64,000 bases of DNA from Microplitis mediator (GCF_029852145.1 NC_079971.1:24826563-24890562); one strand, 5' to 3'. Positions 44,004-58,600 are shown, numbered from the stretch's first letter. Notes: a model not told the origin generated them from the sequence alone. Program-made: numbers and translations.

Positions 44004-46303
44004 CCAGTATTTTTTTAACAAAACTAATAAACGGGGTATTAGGGTTAGGTTTTTTTAAAATGAAAGTGTTTTGGGAAAACAGTGAATACAATCGGCGCAT
44101 GGATTAAATGACGAGAGAAGTGCTGATTGAAAAGAGAGATGGGAATTGGAAAAGGGTAGGAAAGTGGTCGGAGTCTGAGGGGGTTCATGACCCCGCATTG
44201 TTGGTCATACGGGCTTAGGATTATCGGGGGGCTCATTTGGGGGTCGGTTCTCTGCTTCTACAGATACGTTTTCAGATCGATAGTATCGTTTCGACATTCG
44301 AATGAGTCATTTGTGATATTTATTCAAAAAAACACCGAAAATTTTTCAAAATTTTTTTACCACCCTCGTTTTTTCCCTTCTTCGTCTTCTTCTCCTAGTC
44401 TTTTTCTTACTCATTTGTCTGCCCTATCGCCCCGTATCATTTCTAACTTCAACCCCTATTTCACGAGACTAAACGTAACGTAAAGACTGGGGTCTTTTCG
44501 TCTTTGTTTTCCTTATTCCTTCTGGCAGTGTCGTTTCATAGTCGCTGGCGAGATGTTTCATGTCGTCTATCCTCGGAAATAAGACTAAAAAAAAATCCAG
44601 TATCATAAATAGTGACTAAAAAAATTAACAATAATTCTATGAAAAAAAAATCTAAGTGATGATGGTAAAGAACAGAAGTTTTGAATTCGAAAATAATAAA
44701 ATAATAAAATTATTTGGTAAACAAATAATTGTAAAAGTTTTAAATGAAATTGCTGTCCATTTTATAACTTTATAAATATATATGTTGTTATTTTTGTCGG
44801 TTTTTTTAGATCCAAGTAACGAGGCTCGTTATCCACACCAAGAGAAAAAGAAGGAAAAGGGGAAGAAGAAGGTGACAAGTAAGAAGAGACGGTGACGAGC
44901 CTGAGTAGTGGAAACACCGGGATTATTATGAAGACAGACAAGGAAAGATTTAGCGTTAATCGGTGTCAGTAAGGGGTTGTTTGTTAAAAAAATGTAATAT
45001 GTGTATGTATATATGTATATTTGGAAGTACGGGTAAAAAAGAGAGGGTGAAAAACCTAGTGGTGGGGGTGGACACGCGTGTGTAAGTAAGAGATACTTTT
45101 TCCCCACTGCTCTGTAAAAAGACTCCCCACCGTATTGTGGAAAACTGTTCGCGAGTCGTGGGGGATTCTCTGCTAGTTGGGGGCTGGGGGCGGCGGCCTC
45201 AAAAATACACCGCAACCACACCGCGCGGCTCCACCGCAGAAGCCGCCACCGCCTTCCACCGAACCCAAAACGAGACCGCGCGAGTTAAACACCCTGACTA
45301 CCCCAAGAGAGAAGGACGAGTGAGAGGAACCCGAGCATCCGACCGACCAACCAACCAACTAACCGACCAACCAGTTAACCAACTACTTCCTGGATACAAA
45401 CTGATCACTTTGAGTGTCTTGACTGCTGGCCAACGGGACACTTTGACCGTCAGTTGATTTCCCCGTTTGCGAAAGGGAAATAAGTCATCGAGATTTTTGG
45501 TTCCTTGCTCGGAGGATCGTCGACCGAGACCTGGACAGTGATTGTGTTGTGCGTCACCAGTTATGGGAATGTGATGGTGCGGTGGTCAATTGACATCCGA
45601 GTTAAATGCGATAATTAGTGGCCATTAAAACATTGCTCGAATGTTCGAACTGTTCATTAGTGCTCGCAGATGGACATTACTGACAGTTTTTGATAACAAT
45701 AATCAGTTCGGAGGCTAATTTGCTCGAGGAACCAGAAGTGGAATAGTTTGTAACGAAACCCAGTGGTCATCCGCGGTCAAGAAAGTTTTGATTGATGGTC
45801 GAGCGGTTGAACGTGATTAAAAATTTATAAACTGAAATCGGTGAATAAGTAAACAGGAAGACGTAGAAGACGTAAAAAGGCGAGCTTATTTGAGAATGTC
45901 TCAAAGGCGAAGGGAATGATAAGGAAGAAAAGTAAAATAAAAAGGAACCCACTGTCAATTCCAATAAAACGAATTTTCTCCGCGACTTGGCATTGAAGAG
46001 AAGAATTTGCAAACGGATCCTACTACCACTACAACTTCTGTGTACTGCCTTAAACTTATCCGTCGCGGGATAATGAAATAAGGATCAAAGCGATCGCTTA
46101 TTTGTAAGACTTCTGCTCCGGGGTCTGTAGAAATAAATCCCATCTGAGACGGATTGGAAAAACAGATTCGATTCTTGTATTGTGGTGAAGTTTTCACTAT
46201 CATTTGGCATTTGATTCCTTCTATCAGTTACTGATCTGGAGCTTTAGATGCAAGGGATCCTTGAGCTTCACTAATTGGATAAGAAGTAAATGATCAAGAT
46301 CTC
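44004..46303 (+). promoter_or_regulatory. Probable 5' UTR and upstream region of the RUNX gene
   Basis: From about 45.1 kb the sequence becomes less AT-rich and non-repetitive, as in long insect 5' leaders, and includes a ccaa-rich tract (45335-45385). RUNX-type core sites occur at 45214-45220 (AACCACA) and 46181-46186 (TGTGGT). A possible acceptor TTCTATCAG ends at 46227. No transcription start could be fixed. A five-codon upstream ORF (46290-46307) overlaps the main start. Confidence 0.4.
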
Positions 46304-46622
46304 ATGACGAATCCCCTGAGAGATGTTCGCCCGGAGGATCGTCCTCTTGGTCTAGACTACTCGGATCCGCGGCTCAGGGCGAATCATCATCAGGTGAACG
46401 GAAATCCCGCGGGTCAGATAACCAGCACCATAAGTTCGAGGCTCAGGAAAACGAGAGGGTCATCCTCGCGCAGAAGAATGCACTTGGCCGGTGATAATCC
46501 CAATTCCACGAGCTCTTCCAACAATCAACCGGTACCGGACTACGCACTTACTGCTGATCTTCTCGCCGAACGTACCCTCGACGGGCTCCTGGCCGAGCAT
46601 CCTGGCGAACTCATCCGAACAG
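46304..46622 (+). CDS. RUNX exon 1: N-terminal region and start of Runt domain
   Basis: ATG at 46304; donor GAACAG|GTTTTT, phase 1. A polar N-terminus with an arginine/serine patch (SSRRRMHLAGD) precedes the Runt domain start. Confidence 0.9.
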
Positions 46623-49600
46623 GTTTTTCCTTGATTGGGATAATTCGGAATCTCTTTAAGACTGATTCGAGAATGAGGTTTTTGTTATTTCAGGTAGTCC
46701 ACATGTGGTCTGCACGGTCTTGCCCAATCATTGGAGATCCAACAAAACCCTGCCAGTGGCGTTCAAAGTCGTCGCACTTGGCGAAGTCGGCGACGGCACT
46801 ATCGTTACAATCCGAGCTGGGAATGACGAAAATTGCTGCGCGGAACTCAGGAACTCAACGGCGTTGATGAAGAACCAGGTGGCCAAGTTCAACGACCTGA
46901 GGTTCGTCGGTCGAAGTGGTCGAGGTGAGTTTTACTTGATTACTTTTTACGAATGGAGGCAAGATGGCACTGAACGAAATCTCGAATTTCCGATTCCTTC
47001 TATCAAAAAGTCGCGGGCTTAAAAGTCTCATTATTTATTCAGCCGACAAATATATTTAGCAACGGTAAATCGAAGCGTCTTGGTTGTTATATTTCAGTAT
47101 ATTTATTTAAAAGCGTATTTTCATAGCATCAAAGTCGTACCGTCGGCGGACATGGAGATTTTTAATTCTCATCCCGGTTGGTTGTAAATTATTCAGACCT
47201 CGGGTTCTTCTCCACCTTCTCATCTACTTGAGAAAACCTTAAACCCCCGGTGCTGATGTTCTGTGGATGGAGAACTCAAGAGGGCAGAAGAGAGTAAACC
47301 TTGAGGTTCTTTTCTCCAGCAACCTCGGGGTTTAAATAAAAATTTAGGGAGTCTGGACTTGTAAATAATGCGTCCTAATAATCACTGCCATTACCGGTCG
47401 GTTGGTTGCTTTCTCTTTCTCAGCGACGTCGGAGGAAATCGAGTGAAGAGTCGCGAATCTCTTGAGTGATGGGAAAAGCCTTGAAAATTTTTTTTTATTA
47501 TCATTATTATTATTTCTTTAAAAGTGTTTTCTGTTTTTCGCCTCACGCTTAACGACTTCTTTAATTCGTTTAATTTCATACTCTACCAGTCTCTTATATA
47601 CTTGTCATTTCACGGTTTGCGGGGATTATTTTTAGGGCTGAGCTAAACAGTTTCTTTCAGTGCATTTTTAACGAGGGGGCGTTCGCTTATCAATAAATTT
47701 AAACAAAAATAGACACGAACTTCGAGATATTTTCGAAATGATTTTTTCCGTCAGTAAAAAAAAAAATATAAAGTTCAGCTCGACGTAGAGCTCGACAGAA
47801 GCTTTTGGAAGTATAAAAAAATCGTGAAATTTTTTTACGGTAAATTCGCGGATGAGAAGGACCGCGTATGTGTATACGTATGCATTTGGCGAATTGTTGG
47901 GCTTCCGGTGGTACAAAGGGGTAAGGGGGCCGAGTGGTTGGCTATAAGCGGCTTTGGTTTCCATGGCAGTAAGCCCTCATTACTGCATTACGGGCAGCCC
48001 CTAACTATCACGAGTATAGGTAACGGTTTGCCTCGAGATTGTTCGTACCCTACCTCTGATTATCCTCATACCCGCGGGCCTCTTTGTTGATCCTGATCGG
48101 CAACTATCGTAATCGCTTATTTATATTACAATTTATATTTTTTTAATGACGTCTTTTGAATCAATAAATGTAGATCTTTTTTTTAATTATTTCGATCTAT
48201 GATCGAAACTGAAACAAAGTAAATTATTAAATTATGAAAATTTGAAATTTTGATCAAAAAAAAAAAATTAGGGATCAGATTTAAAAAAAAAAACCGTAAG
48301 CTGGGCTCGAACCGCTGACCTTATAATTGAGTCTGAATACCTGCGAGAATAATTAAGATCTAAATCGAATTTTTTGGATTTTTAGATCGATATTGATCTC
48401 TGTGGTTCTAAAAAATACACCCATGCCAAAAATTAAAGGAACAGAAAAATTTTAGTGATTTTTGCAAGGCGTAACTTCGTGGAAAATAATCGTATCAAAA
48501 AAAAAAAGGCATTTTGTAGCTTGAAATCTCTAATTTCGACGCATTTTAATCAAATTTTTTTAAGACCAGCCACTGCGCAAACATGAGAAATACCGCGAGA
48601 CAAAAATTTTTTCTTTTCTTTGAGAAAGTCCACGGGCTGCGTAAAATTTTTTTCAGCTAAACCAATGCATAGGTCGGTTAGCAAATTTAATCAGCTTTAA
48701 TTTGAATTTTTTTTGAGATTCGTACGACAATTTGTCACTGAGATATCAGCCTTCAAACGTGTATACTGATATTTATATAGATGTTTTATTGAAAATTTTT
48801 TTCATAAATTTACAAGAATTTCGAAAAATTCTCAAAAATCAAAATTTTGATTTTGTAACTTTAACTTACGTTAATCTAGATCTATTTAAAAAAATTAGAT
48901 CTAGTCTGTAAAATGCGAGATTTAAACCTCCGTATATTTAAATCATTTTTTCCTTAATTCGAAAGTCGGCGGTTCGAGTCCACTCTACAGTTTTTTTTTT
49001 TTTTTTCAATAGCAATTTTTGTTTCGATCTACCGTTATAGTTTGAGACATTTTCTATAAAATTACTGAATTTTTTTCAACTCTTGATGATTCAATAGAAT
49101 TACTGTTCGGAACAGGAGTCGGTAGTTCGAACCCATGTTTTTTTTTTTTTTTTTTCAAATTTGAATTTTTGCTATAACTTGTGATTATAAAAATCTTAAT
49201 ATTTATTAAAGTAAAAACAAAAAACATTTTCTATCAGAAACTAAAAAAAATGAATAAAATATCTCGATAAATAGAAGAAAATGCAGATAAATCTAAACAA
49301 AAATATTAATCACAAAGAAATATAACGTAAAAGCCCATAAAAATATGACAAATAATTTAAAAAATTTATCATTGTCTTCAAATCCGATCTGCTTTAGTAT
49401 CCAAAGCTTTCTTCAATCCGATCAGAAGCCCATAGTTCAGGATCCTACCTGTCGATACAACCCTTTCATCCCTTATCCTCACGTCCACCCTCGTACTGAC
49501 AACTTTTACCGTCGCTTACCTCCCCCGTTCTCAATTGCCGGTACGAGAAGACCGTGTAGTAACAGTTACGTTACAACGCATTCAACTTTCCTTTATTTTT

Positions 49601-52600
49601 ATCCTCACAATAAAACACAGGTAACGCCAGTATTTATGCGTTTCTGTTGTTCGTTTTAACATCCACCCAATTGTTATGTGAGCCACTCACCCCTGCCCCA
49701 GAGTACCGGCAGCAGTAGCAGAGTTGCTATTTCACTGGTCGAGGATTCTCATCGTCGAGGTTGACGTTAATCCTCGTCTGCTGAAAAATAATAAAAATAT
49801 AAATAAAAAAAAAAACACAAGGAGTTTTTAGGGGTTGGAAAGAACGTCGGGGATGGGAAAGGGGTTACTGATGATGATACACACCCTGCACAGCTATGAT
49901 AATATTATACCATGCTTTACTTACCCTCACATGTCTTCTCACTTGTTCATTTACTCTTAATGCTACTTATTATTTCGTCTAAACACCATTCACTAAATAA
50001 GTAAGCCATTTCACGACGGAGTTTTTTAAAACCCGACCCGACGCACACTTATGACTACTTGATCTTCCTTTATCTCAACTTTTTTTTTTAAATACTATTT
50101 TTACATCCTTAAAAAAAATTACAGAATTTTATTCTGTATAAAAAAAAATAATATTAAGATACTTTTATCTCATATTTATATACGTGGAAAAATATATAGG
50201 GAACTTTACTTAAAAATATGAGTTAAAATGACTTAATCCGTATTTCTCGTGTAATTTTTACTAATCGAGAATTAAATTTCTATTTATATTTAGTAGTTTT
50301 TATTATTTGAGTATGGAAATAAATATAAACTGCATTAGAAAACTTGACTATATGTTTAGTGAAATTTGCTATCCAATATAGTAAATTTTACCACCCAGTT
50401 TAGTAAATTTTACTATATTAGAATGTAATTAAATAAAATTAACTTTTTATTATTTTTTAAACTTTTTATTATTATTATTGTTATTATTTATGGCATGTGA
50501 ATTAGTGTTGGGTGAATTTTAATATTTAAAAATCACTCGACTTGACCGAGATTCGAACCCTGATCTCCCGCGTGCGAATCCTGTCCTCAGTCTGCCGGTC
50601 CGAAGTCTCCTTTGACCGAAGGCATCTGAACTTGTAATGCATATTCGTACACGCAATCTCTGCCAATTGTTAATTTTATCGATCTGCTTTAGAAAAATTA
50701 CAAACCGTTTAGTAATTTGTCAGTTGCTGCATAATATTTAATACTACGCTATTAATCTGATTTACAGAAGTTACTAAACAGATTGTAATTTTTGCATACT
50801 GTAGAGTATTCAATGCATATTTTTAGTTAATTTTTATATTTTTGCAGAATAAAAATCGTTGAATCGTATAATGAAATGTATGACTCAACGTTTAGTAATA
50901 ATTTAATATACTCTTTATAAAAATTGCTGTTCTATTAATAAAGAATACGAATGAATTAGTAATAAAATTAATAATATATCAATTTTTCAGATAAACATAC
51001 AGTAATAATTATAATTTCGGGATTTTGCTATACATTTATAGCAATAAATAGTAAAAGTAGTCCGTTCATTGATTTGCATCAGTATTTCTTACTAAAATAC
51101 ATTAAATATTGAAATACTTTCGAGACTCTTCTCCGTATATATATGTATGTATATGTATATTATTTTTGTTGCCAATTAAAAATTAAAAATAAAAGCTACC
51201 CCTAAGTTACGGGTAGAAGTTAAGGGTGAGAAGGGATTTTTGCGGATGACTGCATTACTCGGAGTTTTTCTACCGATTAAGCTTTAAATTTTTTTACCTC
51301 AGTTTCTTGCTTATTTATCGATGAGTTTCATTATTATTTTTACTCATTTATTTCATTTATTGTTTCATTATTATTATTAATAATTTTACCTTTTTTTCGT
51401 ATGATAATTTCGTTACTGCACGTAAACTTTGACGGTGGAGAAGAGATTCGAACTCATCTAGTTTTCTGCTCTCGTGATCATCAATAAATTCATTCGTCCA
51501 TTTAACGACGATATTCCGTCGCGAAAGTTTTCTGTCGTTATACATATATACACACATACACATATATAGACTTATAATGTCAGAGTTAGTTTATTTGTTA
51601 ATGTAAAATTTTACCTCATAGAAAATAATCGAATCTCAACCCCTAATTTTTTTTACTTCACCAATTATTTTATGTATTAATTTTTTTTTACATATATATA
51701 CATATATATACCTTCCAATAATTTAATTGGTTGGAAATTTATCAAGTGAACTTCAAAAAAATTTAATTTCAAATTTTTTTTTAAATTTAAGGAGAAATTA
51801 GTGGGTAAAATGATCGATAGGTAAAATGATCGATAGGTAAAAACACTTATCCAAAAAATTTTATAAATTTTTTAGTGATTTTTTGAAGGCTGTATTTTCG
51901 TGAAAAATATTCGTATCGAAAAAATGAAAAAATCAAATTAAAGCTTGAAATCTCTAGTTTAAAGATCTCCCAGAAAAATATTTTTTCGAGCCACGGTTTT
52001 TGCGGAATCATAAGAAAAAGTTCGAGACAGAATTTTTCTAAATTTTTTGGTTTTGTTTTTTTAGCCCACGGGGCCGAGAAAAATTTTTTCAAAAAAACGA
52101 ATTCATGGCTCGTTTAGGAAATTAATTCAGCTACAATTTCCTTTTTGTTGTTTCTCTGTCTCTAAAGATTTCAAGCTTCAATTTGCTTTTTTCATTTTTT
52201 CGATACGAATATTTTTCACGAAAATACAGCCTTCCAAAAATCACTAAAAAATTTATAAAATTTTTTTGTTCCTTTAATTTTGATAAGTGTAGAATAGAGT
52301 AGATTTTGAAGTAAAGTACAGACCCGTGTGTCATATTTCTGTACGATACTTCACGACTGATAAGTAATTAAAGTCTAAAATATAGTCTACAGTGACAGCT
52401 GATCTCGGGGAGAAATTGTCGCCAAGTTCAGTAACCTCCTTAATCAGACGATAAAAGATAAATTTAATCGTCTATCAGACTCTAATTGACTACAATAATT
52501 TTACTGAACCCACAAAAAAATCTAGACTGGCCATTTTGCCTCATTAAAATATAGGGGAAGGGGGGAGGGGCAAAACGGAATAGGCCGGCAAAATGGGATA

Positions 52601-55600
52601 CCCTCAAAATTTCGTCAAAATTTTTTTTTCTCGAAAAACTTTCGAAAATGGTCAAAAATGACATCTAGTATCATTTTACACTATTAAAAGCTAAAAAAAA
52701 ACATTTTTATATTTTTTGCGAAAAGTATAATATTGGCGCCAATTTCAAATTTTGAAAAGAAATAACAAGGAAAAACTTCTTTAAAAATATGTTGAGAGTA
52801 AATTTTATTACTTACATCAATTTAGAAAGACATTATTACATCAATTTTATTCACTTGAAAAAAAAAAAAAAAAAAATTTACTTTTTTTTGGAGTATCCCA
52901 TTTTGCCCGCAGAAAATAAAAATTTTTTTTCTGATGGCAGTCTAACATTCGTTATATTTATTTCAAATAGAATCAAAATGAAGCCAATTTACGATATTTA
53001 TGTCCCTAAAAACTAAATTTTTCGTTAAGTATTCTGTTTTGCCCCCCCCCCCCCCCTTCCCCTAAATACGCCAATTATTTGAAAATGTACTCAAATTTCG
53101 ACCAATAAGAAAATTATTTTTTTACTGAAATTCACGGGTGGCCATGTTACCCTCTATGACCGACTTACCCTGCCCTCTATAAAAACTATAGTGAAAATTT
53201 TTACTAAAAAAAAAAATTCTTTTTTTATTTCGCTCCCGGTCTCCCTGAATAGTTTGAACAATTACTTATTTATTTTTTTATGTGACATGTGTAATCAGGT
53301 CGAAGTGAGTTTGTTTGATTACCTCGTAGCAGTGTCTATACAAAGTGAAAAAAAAAATTGTATATATTTTCAATATCACGCGATTTAGTTTATACAACTA
53401 AACATATATGTCTCAGTTAAGTCGCTCGCTCGGTAGCTCGTACGCTCAACTCATGTGATACCTCATGATTCCGGCAGTCAAAACGTCAGAATCTTAAAAC
53501 ACTACAAACACTCGTGGAATAACGATCCTGAATAAGTCACCCTCCGACGGCTGGCTCGTTTTGCCAGCAAACAGGGGAGTTTTTAACGCTGCATGATCCT
53601 TGGGTAAACTCACTCCGTCTGTAAGCTGGAGTGAGTTTTCATATCATACATCCACACATAAATATATTCTCATATATATAAAGGAAGGGTGGGCAAAACA
53701 GACCACCCTAAAATTCGGTAATTTTTTTTTTTTTTTTCAAATTATTGGTAACTGTCATTACGAATTTTATCATCACTTTTGTACAATTTTGAGTGTCCCA
53801 AATTTTGAATTTTTTAATGGACCCAATGTATTGTTGGCCACACAGAAAATAAGAATTTTTTGCCGCGAAAAATTTTTTTTCGCCCCAGAAAATTTCTGGT
53901 ATCAATTTATGATGCAAAAAATTTCTTAGGGCAAGTAAAAATTTTCTGGGGGAGGGTAAAAATTTTTTGCTTTAAGAAACCCTTTTTTTTTGTGCACAAA
54001 AAAATATATAAGGGAGGGTGGGGCAGAGCGGCCCCCCTAAGCTAATTATTACTTTTTGTGGCTTTCAACCATAAGATCACTTTACTTTTGTCCTATTTCG
54101 AACAAATTTATGGACATTTTGCCAAAATTCTGAAAAAAAAAAATTTTTTTGTGGGGCAGAGCGGCCCCCCTCCAAAACTGATAAAAAAATTTTTTTTTCA
54201 TTTTTTTTTTTTTTAAATTGTTTTCATCATTAAGAATGTATTTCTTTCTCTTGACAACTATTTTTGGTTTTATATTACTCGAAAAAATTTTTTAAGGTGT
54301 AATAAATCGTTCACTCTCGATTACCTTAATTACTAATTGTTATTTAATAAAAAAAAAAAAACAATTCTATAGTTTTACTTTATTTCAAAAATTTATCAAC
54401 TAAAAAAAACAATTTTATTTTTATAAATTTTTAGTGACCAAATTTGCCTCTTATATAGAGAAACGGCCGAAAAATATGAAAAAATAATTTTTTCGGAAGT
54501 TTCGGCTGGTCCATTTTGCCCCAGGTGTTATGCGTATGGCTAGAAATGTGGAATTATAATAATTTTTTTTAATTTGACGATAAACATATGAAAAAATCAC
54601 TTTTTCAAAATTTTGGGCTTGTTCATTTTGCCCCAAATGTCATGCGTCGGGGTAAAAATGCGCGAACATATCGGATTTATAGTAATTAGTCGAAAAAAAA
54701 AAAATTTTTTTTTGATCAAAATTTCAGGGGGGCCGCTCTGCCCCACCCTCCCCTACGGTGTCTTCTTTGCTATATTTAAATTTTATATAACTTATGTCTG
54801 TTCATTAATTTTTTTTTTTGGCTCCTAACAATATTGTAAATCTTTTTTTTCACTTACATTGGATGGAAACAATTTTATTCCAGTCATTTTTTTGAAATAA
54901 TATAAAAAACTTTGACTTTTCTTTTCGGGGTGGTCCGTTTTTGCCTTTACTGTATATTCATACATCGCCCCTTGAAAAAAGAATTAAAGATTTGAGTTTT
55001 TTTGAAAAATATTAAATTCCGTTTTTGATTCGCGACAATATTCTCAGCGGTAATGGATTTTATTTTATCTTTGAGACGCGTATTTAAAGTGAGGTTGACG
55101 TTATACTGAAACTAACTACACGAGGGGATAATTCTTCCAGCGAGTTACACATAATGCCTCATAAACAGCCCCTAAAATGCCTAAACGTCGACAATTCACG
55201 TCATCCTGTTGTGACGTCACGAAAAGACAATAAACTACGAGGCTTGTTGAGCTGTTATTGTTATTTCAAAACTTATTTGCTATCGCCCCCAATAGAAATT
55301 AAGGAAAAATTTTTCTAAAATTCTATGCAAAATAATTTTAATATTTTTTTCATTAATAAATTTTATGAAATTTTTATACAAGAGTTGAAAAAAATCAGAC
55401 ATTTTTGTAAATATTTATATAGAGTCGCTAGTAAGGGGTAAGTTGGTCAGTCCGAGTAATTGACCATTTTACAATTTTTTCATGTTAACTAAAATGGAAA
55501 AATTTATTTTTAAAATTCACCAAAAAATTTTTAGTTCATTTTGCCCCTTAGTGATTTGCAATAAAATAACAGACAATAAACACCAAAATTTTTTTTCGTC

Positions 55601-58600
55601 AAAATTTCGAAATATTCGTACTACTTTGAGCGACCAACTTACCCCATATTTTTTTCTAAACACTAGATAAAAAGTGGTGTCTCATTTTGCCTCACTATTT
55701 TCTCTATACATGTAAGGGTATGAGTGGCAGTATAAAGCCCGTGTTAAATGTCGTGGTTCACCATAAAAACCAAAGCGTCACCCTCGTGTGTATATGCGGG
55801 CTCGGCAATAATAAAATAAAACTACGTACTTTTACATCCCTCTCATCGTACACTAAACTACTCACACCCCCACAATATACAAATATCCAGCTATCCACGT
55901 GGAATTTGTAGTTTGCCTTCTCTCAATTTACCCATCCTGGCTGCCTGGCGCCTCGTTATAAGGTGTACAAGCCATTTGTCGCGACGTCAGTTATTTTCCT
56001 ATCATTATTCTTTATATTTTTCATCCTCGAAAATCCCCCAGAAGATTTGGTCATAAAAAAATCGTCAATTTTTTAATCGAAAATTATCCAACCCAAATAC
56101 TCTACACCAAAAAATTATTGGTGTAAAAATAGTCCTCGAGGACTTTATCCGTTGTCTTTGGTGTGAATTGACGGTGTAAATCATGAAGAAGTGTTCTTTT
56201 TAATATGGTGTAAGTGTTATCTTTCACACCATTTGGTGTCATTACTGTAAAAAAATTGGTGTGAAAATGGTCCTCAAAGTCTTTACACGGTCTGCTCGGT
56301 GTGAAAATTTTTTGGTGTAAAACATCAAGTGGTGTGATTTTAATACGGTATGAGTGTTATCTTTCACACCGTTTGGTGTTATTATTGGTATAAATTATTT
56401 ATCAAAAAAATTGAACATCTAGTGTCAAAGTAATCGAGAGTTTTTAATAAAGAACTTACACCATTGGTGGTGTAAAAGTCATAATTATCACGGTCAACAA
56501 TTTAACACCATGCGTCGTGTAACTTTCACACCAGCAGTGTTAAAATTTTAACACCAAATCATTCATACCACGGACTGAAAATTTTTGACGGTGTACAAAA
56601 TCATTCAGTGTGCTTTTAATACGTTATGATTGTTATCTTTTACACCGTTTGGTGTTATTATTGGTGTAGATTATTTATCAAAAAAATTTAACACCTAGAG
56701 TCGAAGTAATCGAGAGTTTTTTTGTAAAGAACTTACACACTTACACCATCGGTGGTGTAAAGTCCTAATTCTCACGGTCAAAAATGTAACACCATACGTC
56801 GTGTAACTTTTACACCAGCAGTGTTTAAAATTTTAACACCAAATCATTCACACCACGGACTCAAAATTTTTGACGGTGTAAAATCAAAATACATTTTCTA
56901 CAATAAATAGATTTTTGACGTTTGCCCAAACTATTAGACTAGATTTACGAATAAACGTTAAAAAAACAAAGCGAACCGCGGCTGGAAAAAAGCAGTGCGT
57001 TGGTAGAACGAGAAAAATAATTCCCGACTCGCGGTGGCTGAATTGGATTTGAATAATAAAAGCAGGGAAACCGAGAAACCAAAGCTTTGCCCGCACCTTT
57101 ATGGTTTTTCATTCGTCCCGCGGTTGAGCTATCGTCCCGCCGGGCCAGCCATCTTGCCTCCGCTTTCCAGCTTTATCATTTTTTTACTTTGCTCCGTCAT
57201 CACAATTTTATAAACGTGAATTGAAAGCCATTCGCGCCTCAGCGAGACCATTAAACTTAAATTAACCCATAAACACAGCTGACTTTTTTTATCTTTTCAA
57301 GGGAAAAGTTTCACGCTGACCATAATGCTGCAAACATCACCGCCGCAAGTGGCAACATTGTCCAAAGCAATTAAAGTTACCGTCGATGGACCACGAGAGC
57401 CGAGATCTAAAACGAGTAAGTTGTCTTTTACACAGAATTTCAACCAGAGGTTGGTTCCTCAAAAGTAGTTCTTGCTAAAAATAAGACGTAGGTTAAAATC
57501 GCTGTGACAAATAGCGATGAAGTTCCAATAGAATGTCACAGAACGAAGCGAATTATTTAAAAATGAGCGGGGTTACATCGAATATCTGAATCTGTATAGC
57601 CAACTAAAGTATGCATCTCACGTTCCAGGACACCAGGCCTTTCATCCCTACCACTTTGGACCACGGCCATTTCCCTTCGGACATCCGCAGGATCCGTTGG
57701 GATTCAAACTGTCCGGTAAGTTCTTAGGCGTTGGCTCTGGATGCTCCAGGCAACTACACTCTATATCAGTTTAAATTTCTACATCCACTAGTACACTAAA
57801 CTAGTGTTCTATATATCCTCTGGCTCTATCATTGATGTATCTTGTATCCTCTCTATCATTCTCTCTCAGTCTCCATCCTTTGCCTGCACCCTCAGACATT
57901 CCTCTCGCTTGATTCACTTCTCGCCGAGCCATCCAAGCTTGCAACGTGTCTTCTTGTCGATAGGTAACGAAGTTTGCAACCTAACTCCTCTCCCATCCCT
58001 CGGCTCCTTCTGTACGAGCTACCAGCTAGTAGATTCAGGTAGACGATGAGAAGGGTGACTTGGATCCTTCCTTCCTTCTTCTCTATTTCCTATCCTTATT
58101 CATCACGACTTGGTGGCTGGCTCCTGCTGATTCCGTCGCTCCTCTCTTGCCACACGAAGGGTGTCAAAATTGAACTGCCGTAGTTGCCGTCGTCTCTGGA
58201 CTCAAAATTGAGTTTTCTCACGAATGTAACACGTCAAGACTTTGATTAAATACGCTAGGTACCTTATTTTCTGATGAAACTAATTCAGATAAAAATAAAC
58301 ACGACCTATAAGCTTGGAGGAGTTTTTTCCGGCTGCTGTATCTCCGGCAATTCTTGATCGATTCGGTCGTTTAAGGTCGCAAATTGGGCGGAAGTCGAAG
58401 TACTTTGCATGCCCAAGCCGCCAATGAAAACTGAAAATTCATTTTCAGCATACGGCCGAAAATGTGAAAATCACTGGGCGCCAGAATTCGAAAAAAACCA
58501 ACGAATATTGGATATCAGTGAACTGTAGCGTCCATTGCAGCTTTAATCTTATCAGAGTAGTTTATTTATCATAAATCGTATTTACTTTATCCAGCTGAAT

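Larger units (their letters stand above)
46925..57301 (+). other. RUNX intron 2 (10.4 kb), repeat-rich
   Basis: The intron interrupts the Runt domain and contains most of the repeats between 48 and 57 kb listed separately. The segments 46925-48240 and 49160-50182 look unique and hold no exon that I can support. Confidence 0.8.

Noticed and set aside
45137..45457. 106-residue ORF as a separate gene
   Set aside because: It lies in the probable RUNX leader. The composition (ccaa tract) and lack of a domain or splice support argue against it.
48915..49000. A functional tRNA ending in a T run
   Set aside because: Five acceptor pairs (CTGTA/TACAG) can be drawn, but T-arm and anticodon-arm pairing fail. 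It is better explained as a tRNA-derived repeat.
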